From positions 5,456,001-5,520,000 of the forward strand of contig NC_004663.1 in assembly GCF_000011065.1 (NCBI RefSeq): a DNA stretch of 64,000 nt, written 5' to 3'. The DNA comes from Bacteroides thetaiotaomicron VPI-5482 (GTDB lineage: Bacteria > Bacteroidota > Bacteroidia > Bacteroidales > Bacteroidaceae). Shown piece after piece: positions 44,587 to 52,326 of the stretch; the stretch's first letter is position 1, and every line of letters starts with the position of its first letter. The notes beneath the pieces are model-generated. The model worked only from the letters and a program-made list of their open reading frames with translations. It had not been told where the DNA came from and did no database searches. Made by a program: the position numbers and the translations under genes.

Positions 44587-47500
44587 ATGACACAGAGGCG
44601 CATATTACTTTTCACATTGTTCATGACTCTTGTTTTCAATGCGGCTTACGGCGGCATTGAACTCCGTTCCAAACAAATGAGAACAAGTGACGGACTTCCG
44701 AATAACTCAGTTCGGTACCTGTATCAGGATAGCAAAGGCTTCTTGTGGTTGGCTACCCTAAATGGGTTAAGCCGCTATGATGGCAACTCTTTTCTGACTT
44801 TCCGTCCGGAAATCGGTGATAAAGTCTCTTTGGCTGATAATCGGATTTATGACCTTACCGAAGACAAAAATGGTTTTTTATGGATCTCTACAACTCCGGA
44901 ATTGTTCAGTTGTTATGACTTGCAACGTGCCTGTTTTGTAGACTATACGGGGACTGGTGCGCTGGAAAAGAATTATTCGTCTATATTTGTTGCTGCTAAT
45001 GGGGATGTATGGCTCAGACATTCCGGCAATGGTTGTCTCAGAATGGTCCATCAGAAAGACAGACAGATGGTGTCTACGGAATTTAAGACGGAGCGTGGAA
45101 ATCTTCCGGATAACCGGGTACAGTTTGTAAATGAAGATGCCGGCGGACGAATCTGGATCGGGACACAGCGTGGCTTAGTTTCCGTATCCGACGGACAGTA
45201 TAAGGTAGAAGACAGATTACTCCATTTTACTTCTTCTCTGGCATTCAAGAATGATATGTATTTTCTGACAGCGGACGGAGACATCTACTGCTATCAGACT
45301 ACAAAGCAAAAACTGACAAAAGTCGGTTCGCTTTCTGCTGTTGCGGGTAAGACGTCACCTACGGGAAACTTCCTGTTGAACGATAAATGGGTCATCCTTA
45401 CCAATACCGGGGTTTTTAACTATGATTTCAATACACGCAAGATCAGTGTGGACTCCGGTCTGAACATCAGAAATGGTGAAGTGATTTGTGATAATCATGG
45501 TGACTTCTGGATATATAATCATACGGGATGTGTCACTTATATTTTGGCCAAGAATGGAGCAAGAAAAGAATTTCAGTTGATACCTGAAGATAAACTGGGA
45601 TACATTGATTATGAACGTTATCATATTGTCCATGATTCCCGGGGAATCATTTGGATTTCTACTTATGGTAACGGATTGTTTGCCTATGACACGACAGAGG
45701 ATAAGTTAGAACATTTTCTGGCTAATATAAATGATCAGAGTCATATAAGTTCGGATTTTCTGTTATATGTGATGGAGGATCGTGCCGGAGGTATTTGGGT
45801 AAGTTCAGAGTATTCCGGTTTATCCCGTATTTCAGTTCTGAATGAAGGAACCTCGCGTATTTATCCCGAATCCCGTGAATTATTTGATCGCTCGAATACG
45901 ATTCGTATGTTGACTAAAATGCCGGATGGGGATATTTGGGTCGGAACACGTAAAGGCGGATTATATACGTTTGACTCGAATCTTCATTCCAAAATGTCCA
46001 ATCAGTATTTCCATTCCAATATTTATGCGATAGCAGAAGATAATCAAGGCGAAATGTGGGTGGGAACCCGTGGAAATGGATTGAAGATCGGAGATTCATG
46101 GTATCGCAATGAAGTCTCGGATCCGGCTTCGTTATCAGAAAATAATGTCTTTTCTCTTTTTCGTGACCGGAAAGACCGTATGTGGATAGGTACCTTTGGC
46201 GGTGGGCTTGAACTGGCAGAACCGACGACTGATGGCAAGTATAAATTCCGTCATTTTTTACAGCAGAAGTTTGGTCTGCGTATGGTGCGAGTAATAGAAG
46301 AAGACGATAATGGAATGATCTGGGTGGGCACCAGTGAGGGTGTGTGCATCTTTCATCCGGATTCATTGATAGCTGACAGTGACGATTATCATCTGTTCAA
46401 TTATACAAACGGTACATTTTGCAGCAATGAAATCAGATGTATCTACCGTGATACGAAAGGACGTATGTGGGTGGGGACATCTGGCTCCGGCTTGAATCTT
46501 TGTGAGCCGGAAGATAATTACCGTTCATTGAAATATGAACATTACGGAACCTCTGAAGGATTGGTTAATGATGTGATTCAATCAATTTTGGGGGACAATA
46601 ACGGAAACTTATGGGTAGCTACGGAATATGGTATTTCTAAGTTTAACCCGACTAATCATTCTTTTGAAAATTATTTCTTTTCTTCCTATACTTTGGGTAA
46701 TGTTTATAGTGAGAATAGTGCTTGTGTGGGAGTAGATGGAAAATTGCTTTTCGGCACAAATTACGGTCTGCTTGTCATTGATCCTGATAAAATTCAGGAT
46801 AGCGAAACTTTTTCTCCGGTGGTCTTTACAGATTTGCATGTGAATGGTACCCAGATAAATCCTACTATGGGGGATTCTCCATTGAAACAATCGCTTGCTT
46901 ATTCGGATGAAATTACTTTGAAGTATTTTCAGAATTCATTCTTGATAGATTTCTCTACTTTTGACTATTCGGACAGCGGACGTACAAAGTATATGTACTG
47001 GCTGGAAAACTATGATAAGGGATGGAGCACACCTTCTCCGTTGAATTTTGCTTCTTTTAAATATTTGAACCCAGGTACTTATGTACTTCATGTGAAGTCA
47101 TGTAATGGAGCAGGTGTTTGGAATGAAAGTGAAACAACCTTGAAGATTGTCATTGTGCCTCCTTTCTGGAAGACGAACTGGGCTATGTTGGGATATGTGC
47201 TGCTGCTGATTGTAACTTTATATTTTACTTTCCGTATTGTGCGTAACTTTAACAGTCTGCGTAATCGTATTAATGTGGAAAAACAGTTGACGGAATATAA
47301 GCTGGTTTTCTTTACTAATATTTCCCATGAATTTCGTACTCCGTTAACTTTGATTCAAGGAGCGTTGGAAAAGATTCAACGGGTTGCTGATATTCCCCGT
47401 GATCTGATACACCCGCTCAAAACGATGGATAAAAGTACTCAGCGAATGTTGAGGCTGATCAATCAGTTATTGGAGTTCCGCAAGATGCAGAATAATAAGT

Positions 47501-48888
47501 TGGCGCTCTCTTTGGAAGAAACGGATGTGATTGCTTTCCTTTATGAAATCTTCCTGAGTTTCGGTGATGTAGCGGAGCAAAAGAATATGAATTTCCGTTT
47601 TATTCCGTCTATACCGTCTTACAAGATGTTTCTTGATAAGGGTAATCTGGATAAAGTGACTTATAACCTGTTGTCTAACGCTTTTAAATATACCCCTTCG
47701 AACGGTACGATTATACTTTCTGTTACGGTAGATGAAGTGAAGAAGACATTGCAGATTCAAGTAGCAGATACAGGTGTTGGTATTCCAAAAGAGAAGCAAA
47801 ATGAGTTGTTCAAGAGATTTATGCAGAGTAGTTTTTCCGGTGATAGTATCGGAGTTGGTTTGCATCTGAGTTATGAATTGGTACAGGTGCATAAAGGTAC
47901 GATTGAATATAAAGACAATGACGGCGGAGGTTCTGTCTTTACCGTTTGTATCCCGACGGACAAAAGTGTTTATTCGGAGAAAGATTTCCTTATTCCCGGT
48001 AATGTCTTGTTGAAAGAGGCAGGCGGGCAGGCACATCATTTACTGGAACTTTCGGAAGAACTACCGGAACCGGAGAAAATAGCAGAGCCTTTGAATAAGC
48101 GTAAAGTATTGATTATAGAAGATGATAATGATATCCGTGAATTTTTGAAAGAAGAAGTAGGAGTTTATTTTGAAGTTGAAGTAGCTGCTGACGGAACTTC
48201 CGGATTTGAGAAGGCTCGTACCTATGATGCTGATTTGATTATTTGTGACGTACTGATGCCCGGAATGACCGGATTTGAAGTGACAAAGAAATTGAAATCT
48301 GATTTTGCGACAAGTCATATCCCGATTATCTTGCTGACAGCATTGAATTCTCCGGAAAAACATCTGGAAGGAATTGAAGCCGGTGCTGATGCCTATATTG
48401 CGAAGCCGTTCAGTATAAAACTTCTGTTGGCACGCGTATTCCGCTTGATAGAACAGCGTGATAAGTTGCGGGAGAAATTCTCCAGTGAGCCGGGAATTGT
48501 TCGTGCTGCCGTATGCTCTACTGACCGTGATAAGGAATTTGCCGACCGATTGGCTGTTGTACTGGAACAGAATCTTTCTCGTCCGGAATTCTCTATTGAT
48601 GAGTTTGCTCAATTGATGAAATTAGGACGAACGGTATTTTATAGAAAACTGCGCGGAGTGACGGGGTATTCTCCCAATGAATATTTGCGGGTTGTACGAA
48701 TGAAAAAAGCGGCTGAGTTGTTATTGTCTGGTGAGAATCTGACTGTTGCGGAAGTTGCTTACAAGGTTGGCATCAGCGATCCGTTCTATTTTAGTAAGTG
48801 CTTTAAGACTCAGTTTGGGGTAGCACCGTCCGTATATCAACGCGGTGAAATGAAAGAACAGGGAGAAAATGAGACGGCAGAAGCTTGA
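44587..48888 (+). CDS. Hybrid two-component system regulator (HTCS) 1
   Basis: A 1433-residue one-protein two-component system. From the ATG at 44587: signal peptide (about 1-22), periplasmic double propeller built of Reg_prop repeats (for example SVRYLYQDSKGFLWLATLNG, GEMWVGTRGNGLKIG), a Y_Y_Y domain (about 760-850), a transmembrane helix (about 862-884), HisKA with FFTNISHEFRTPL (His about 915), HATPase with NAFKYTP and DTGVGIPKEK, a receiver with ICDVLMPG (Asp about 1222), and an AraC DNA-binding domain (about 1338-1420). It should bind an RG-I-derived oligosaccharide in the periplasm and activate nearby operons. The reading frame is open further upstream but without a signal peptide. Confidence 0.93.
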   Translation: MTQRRILLFTLFMTLVFNAAYGGIELRSKQMRTSDGLPNNSVRYLYQDSKGFLWLATLNGLSRYDGNSFLTFRPEIGDKVSLADNRIYDLTEDKNGFLWISTTPELFSCYDLQRACFVDYTGTGALEKNYSSIFVAANGDVWLRHSGNGCLRMVHQKDRQMVSTEFKTERGNLPDNRVQFVNEDAGGRIWIGTQRGLVSVSDGQYKVEDRLLHFTSSLAFKNDMYFLTADGDIYCYQTTKQKLTKVGSLSAVAGKTSPTGNFLLNDKWVILTNTGVFNYDFNTRKISVDSGLNIRNGEVICDNHGDFWIYNHTGCVTYILAKNGARKEFQLIPEDKLGYIDYERYHIVHDSRGIIWISTYGNGLFAYDTTEDKLEHFLANINDQSHISSDFLLYVMEDRAGGIWVSSEYSGLSRISVLNEGTSRIYPESRELFDRSNTIRMLTKMPDGDIWVGTRKGGLYTFDSNLHSKMSNQYFHSNIYAIAEDNQGEMWVGTRGNGLKIGDSWYRNEVSDPASLSENNVFSLFRDRKDRMWIGTFGGGLELAEPTTDGKYKFRHFLQQKFGLRMVRVIEEDDNGMIWVGTSEGVCIFHPDSLIADSDDYHLFNYTNGTFCSNEIRCIYRDTKGRMWVGTSGSGLNLCEPEDNYRSLKYEHYGTSEGLVNDVIQSILGDNNGNLWVATEYGISKFNPTNHSFENYFFSSYTLGNVYSENSACVGVDGKLLFGTNYGLLVIDPDKIQDSETFSPVVFTDLHVNGTQINPTMGDSPLKQSLAYSDEITLKYFQNSFLIDFSTFDYSDSGRTKYMYWLENYDKGWSTPSPLNFASFKYLNPGTYVLHVKSCNGAGVWNESETTLKIVIVPPFWKTNWAMLGYVLLLIVTLYFTFRIVRNFNSLRNRINVEKQLTEYKLVFFTNISHEFRTPLTLIQGALEKIQRVADIPRDLIHPLKTMDKSTQRMLRLINQLLEFRKMQNNKLALSLEETDVIAFLYEIFLSFGDVAEQKNMNFRFIPSIPSYKMFLDKGNLDKVTYNLLSNAFKYTPSNGTIILSVTVDEVKKTLQIQVADTGVGIPKEKQNELFKRFMQSSFSGDSIGVGLHLSYELVQVHKGTIEYKDNDGGGSVFTVCIPTDKSVYSEKDFLIPGNVLLKEAGGQAHHLLELSEELPEPEKIAEPLNKRKVLIIEDDNDIREFLKEEVGVYFEVEVAADGTSGFEKARTYDADLIICDVLMPGMTGFEVTKKLKSDFATSHIPIILLTALNSPEKHLEGIEAGADAYIAKPFSIKLLLARVFRLIEQRDKLREKFSSEPGIVRAAVCSTDRDKEFADRLAVVLEQNLSRPEFSIDEFAQLMKLGRTVFYRKLRGVTGYSPNEYLRVVRMKKAAELLLSGENLTVAEVAYKVGISDPFYFSKCFKTQFGVAPSVYQRGEMKEQGENETAEA

Positions 48889-48998
48889 GTAACCAAGCTT
48901 TCTAAATGGTAGTTTAAATCTTCTCTGTAGTGCCCGATGTGAATGATCGACCTTGTATTTGTGTACAATAGTCTATGGTCGAATAGTAAAAGTACCCT

Positions 48999-49006
48999 TA
49001 TTTTTG
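48999..49006 (+). promoter_or_regulatory. Promoter -7 box for the SASA-CE4 gene
   Basis: TATTTTTG fits TAnnTTTG and lies 39 bases before the ATG at 49045. This supports 49045 rather than the ATG at 48943 as the start. Confidence 0.5.
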
Positions 49007-49044
49007 CAGGAGAATATTACTATAAAATTAAAGGATCATTGATC

Positions 49045-50823
49045 ATGAGAACACTCTTTTTTATCTTGTTTTTTGTATTAGGCTTTTGTTATATTCAGGC
49101 GAGAGGGCAGAAGCCTGCACATGTTATAATAACAGCTGGTCAGTCAAACACGGATGGACGAGTACCTAACAATCGTTTACCGGATTATATAAAGGCAATG
49201 GCTGTGGATAGTACGTATACTGCGGGAGCCTACAAATATTGCCATATTGCCCATAATCGTACAGATGGTATGTTTGTTCCATTTTGGCCATTGAGTCATC
49301 CTAAAAGTAAGCCTTATACTTGGGGATATGATGCGATTGCTTATTATTGGTTGGAACAGTTGTTTCAGGAAGATTTTTATGTTATCAAGTGGGCTATCGG
49401 TGGCACTGCCATAGCTGCTCCTGTTACTACTCCTTTTCGGGGAACTTACTGGTCTGCCGACCCGAAATGGTTGGCAGAGAATACAGCTACCAGTGAGAAA
49501 GGAAAATCTTTATTACTTTCTTTGATTGCCAATATTGATGCGAGTATTGATCAGACACTTTCCAAACTAAAGCAAGGTTATCAGATTGATGCTTTCGTTT
49601 GGCATCAGGGAGAAAGTGATTATGAGCACGGAAAAGAATATTATCAGAATCTGAAAGGAGTAGTTTCCTATGTGCGTAACCACCTGACAGAGAAAACCGG
49701 AAAAGATTACTCTGAACTTCCATTTATATTTGGTACCGTATCCAGGAAAAACAAGAGGTATAATAGTGATGTTGAGGAAGGAATGCGTCGCTATGCAAAA
49801 GAAGATAAGAACGCTTATCTGATTGATATGTCGGAAGCGGAACTACTGGGAGATAAACTTCATTTTAATCAGGTTTCTGCCGAGTCTATGGGTAAACAGG
49901 TATATGAACAAATTAAAAAGACTCTTTCGGATGATCCTCATGTATATGTCGCCAAATATAAAGGAGACAGAGCTTGTGCTATCAGTTATACATTTGATGA
50001 TGGGTTGGCAGAACATTCAACTGTAGCTGCCCCTGAGTTGGAGAAACGTGGTTTTAGAGGTACTTTCTGGGTATGCGGCTATTATACGGAACAAGGTGCA
50101 TCTGCAAAGGTACCTCGAATGACTTGGGATGAGTTGCGTGAAATGTCAAAGAAAGGACATGAGGTTTCCAGCCATAGCTGGGCACATAAGAATGCCAAAC
50201 GATTGACTATAGAGCAAGTTAAATCGGAGATAGAAAAGAATGATAGTGCTATTTATGCTAATATTGGCATTGTACCTCGTACCTATTGTTACCCATATAA
50301 TTATAAGACAGAAGAAATAGTCAGTATGGCTTCTAAAGGCAGGGTCGCTACACGTACTAAACAAATTTCAATCGGAGGAAAGTCAACTCCCGAACGGTTT
50401 GACAAATGGTTGAAGGATTTGATGAAAGCGGAAGATTGGGGAGTAGGTATGACGCACGGCATTAATTATGGATATGATGCTTTCAAATCGCCTTCTTTAT
50501 TTTGGGAACATTTGGATAAAGTGAAAAGTATGGAAGATCAGATTTGGGTAGGTACCTTCTGTGAAGTGGCATCTTATATCAAAGAAAGGGAGGAGATACA
50601 ATTGAAAGTCTCTAATAAAAAGAATGGTATGACAATTACTCCCAAGTTGAAATTAGATAGAAAACTGTTTGCTGAGCCATTGACGATGGTGATTCAAGGG
50701 GAAACTATGAATGGAATTCTGGTGAAGCAAGGCAGGAAAGAATTACCTGTGTATATAAATGGGAATAAAGTTATGTTTGACTTTAATCCTTATGGAGGAA
50801 CTATTAAAATTCATTTTAATTAG
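49045..50823 (+). CDS. Bifunctional SASA-type esterase / CE4 deacetylase fusion
   Basis: A 592-residue secreted protein whose signal peptide starts at the ATG at 49045 (MRTLFFILFFVLGFCY, ending ARGQ). Domain 1 (about 22-290) is a SASA/SGNH esterase: IITAGQSNTDGR with the serine, VWHQGESDYEHG and DKLHFN with Asp/His. Domain 2 (about 300-592) is a CE4 NodB domain: SYTFDDGLAEHS, HEVSSHSWAHKN with H-x3-H, RTYCYPYN and MTHGINYG, plus a beta tail. Domain 2 is a close paralogue of the whole protein at 451-1422. The fusion suggests two acetyl groups on one substrate are removed together. It is followed 47 bases later by another SASA esterase. Confidence 0.87.
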   Translation: MRTLFFILFFVLGFCYIQARGQKPAHVIITAGQSNTDGRVPNNRLPDYIKAMAVDSTYTAGAYKYCHIAHNRTDGMFVPFWPLSHPKSKPYTWGYDAIAYYWLEQLFQEDFYVIKWAIGGTAIAAPVTTPFRGTYWSADPKWLAENTATSEKGKSLLLSLIANIDASIDQTLSKLKQGYQIDAFVWHQGESDYEHGKEYYQNLKGVVSYVRNHLTEKTGKDYSELPFIFGTVSRKNKRYNSDVEEGMRRYAKEDKNAYLIDMSEAELLGDKLHFNQVSAESMGKQVYEQIKKTLSDDPHVYVAKYKGDRACAISYTFDDGLAEHSTVAAPELEKRGFRGTFWVCGYYTEQGASAKVPRMTWDELREMSKKGHEVSSHSWAHKNAKRLTIEQVKSEIEKNDSAIYANIGIVPRTYCYPYNYKTEEIVSMASKGRVATRTKQISIGGKSTPERFDKWLKDLMKAEDWGVGMTHGINYGYDAFKSPSLFWEHLDKVKSMEDQIWVGTFCEVASYIKEREEIQLKVSNKKNGMTITPKLKLDRKLFAEPLTMVIQGETMNGILVKQGRKELPVYINGNKVMFDFNPYGGTIKIHFN

Positions 50824-50870
50824 GGGTGTGTACGAATAAAGTTTAACCTGATAATAAAATCAATAAAATA

Positions 50871-51674
50871 ATGAAAACAAATTATCTATGTGGCCTCTTC
50901 CTTTTATGTGTGCTAGTATGGGGAAGATCGGAAGCACACGCTGAGAAACCGCTGAAGACTCTGGATCTGTATCTTTGCATTGGACAGTCGAATATGGCAG
51001 GGAGAGGGAAATTATCACCGGAAGTGATGGATACACTACAAAATGTATACCTGCTGAATGCAGATGATCAGTTCGAACCCGCAGTGAATCCCTTGAACCG
51101 CTATTCTACGATAGGAAAAGGACTTAGCTGGCAACAAGTAGGACCTGCATATGGATTTGCCAAGACGATGGCTACTAAAAAACATCCGGTAGGCTTAATC
51201 GTCAATGCACGGGGAGGATCTTCGATTCGTTCATGGGTTAAGAATGCCAAACAGTCCGGCGGATATTATGATGAAGCAATACGACGTGCAAAAGAAGCAA
51301 TGAAGTATGGTACATTGAAAGCAATTATCTGGCATCAGGGAGAAGCCGATTGTCATCATCCGGAAGCATATAAAGAGAAGATTATTCAGCTGATGACAGA
51401 CTTACGTAATGACCTGGGAATGCCTGATTTACCAGTTGTCGTAGGACAAATAGCACAATGGAACTGGACAAAGAAACCTTATATTCCCGAAGGTACAAAA
51501 CCCTTTAATGACATGATAAAAGAGATCTCCACTTTTTTGCCCCATAGTGCTTGTGTGTCTTCCGAAGGACTTACTCCGTTGAAGGATGAAACGGATCCTC
51601 ATTTTGATGCAGCAAGCCAGATTACTTTAGGCAAACGCTATGCTAAAGAAGTTAAGAAACTAATAAAGAAATAG
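50871..51674 (+). CDS. SASA-family (sialate O-acetylesterase-like) esterase
   Basis: A 267-residue secreted protein (signal peptide about 1-25). Motifs: CIGQSNMAGRG with the nucleophile serine, NARGGSSIRSW, IIWHQGEADCHHPEAY, and DPHFDAAS with Asp/His near the end. The same family members act as acetyl-xylan or pectin esterases in other PULs (CE6-like), so an acetyl-sugar target in RG-I is plausible. The sialate name is a domain label, not a predicted substrate. Likely co-transcribed with the fusion gene before it. Confidence 0.84.
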   Translation: MKTNYLCGLFLLCVLVWGRSEAHAEKPLKTLDLYLCIGQSNMAGRGKLSPEVMDTLQNVYLLNADDQFEPAVNPLNRYSTIGKGLSWQQVGPAYGFAKTMATKKHPVGLIVNARGGSSIRSWVKNAKQSGGYYDEAIRRAKEAMKYGTLKAIIWHQGEADCHHPEAYKEKIIQLMTDLRNDLGMPDLPVVVGQIAQWNWTKKPYIPEGTKPFNDMIKEISTFLPHSACVSSEGLTPLKDETDPHFDAASQITLGKRYAKEVKKLIKK

Positions 51675-51737
51675 CTGGTAGTTTCAGACTACACTCATTT
51701 CTGTTTAAACATATACATAGGAAATATTTATCCATTG

Positions 51738-52245
51738 TTATTGTCACTTGTCACTTTTCTGATTTAAGTGTTTTATAATAAAGAAGATAGGGGTGACAAT
51801 AGAGGGTGATAATAAGGTGACAATAGAATGTATCTTCCATTCTTATTGTCACCTCTCCTTGATGAATCTTTTATTTAAAGTATTGATTATCAGTTAATAG
51901 ATAATCAGCTTGAGGATTTCGCCTGCATGTGTTAAAAACATCATTTTGGGCGTCAATGTACGCTGTTTACACCTTAATGTTTCCAAGGTATGCTGCTTAC
52001 ATTAAGAACAAAGCCCGGTAACCTTAATATGCAAGCAAGGTTTGATTAATCTGTTAAGTCGGTTTTATGTCTTCGTTCCATGTTCATGAACCGTTCGGCT
52101 CACGTACGTAAACCCAATGGCTCATGTACGTAGACTGATGGGACCACGTACATGAAACAATCTATTGTTACTGACCGGATACATTAATCTAGCCTGCATA
52201 ATAGCTTACTGAACGGTTCATTGACGGTTGTTTCTCCGTACTAAT
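51738..52245. mobile_element. Gene-less relic of the HU/VirE element
   Basis: This 652-base gene-free interval (51675-52326) holds a decayed copy of the HU/VirE element. Positions 51738-51853 reproduce its left end: TTATTGTCACTTGTCACTTTT, three GTGACAATAGA-like units and a hairpin (51816-51830 with 51838-51853). From 52018 to about 52245 the sequence follows 13230-13440, including four repeat sites at 52083, 52105, 52127 and 52149 (22-bp spacing). The HU-like gene, the VirE-type gene and the right end are missing, and the -7 box has changed from TATCTTTG to a non-consensus form. It lies between convergent genes. A small inverted repeat, TGATTATC/GATAATCA, is at 51884-51907. Confidence 0.72.
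52083..52153. repeat. Second 22-bp-period repeat array
   Basis: Sites TTCATGAACC, TACGTAAACC, TACGTAGACT and TACATGAAAC start at 52083, 52105, 52127 and 52149. Spacing of 22 is identical to that at 13295-13361 although several bases differ, and flanking text such as GAACCGTTCGG and CCCAAT is shared. Confidence 0.78.
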
Positions 52246-52326
52246 CTTTTGTTCCTATGGGGCAATATGGTTTTTGTGACACCTTCTTTTACATATCTCC
52301 TTTATGGTGGGAGAAAATGTTTTATT

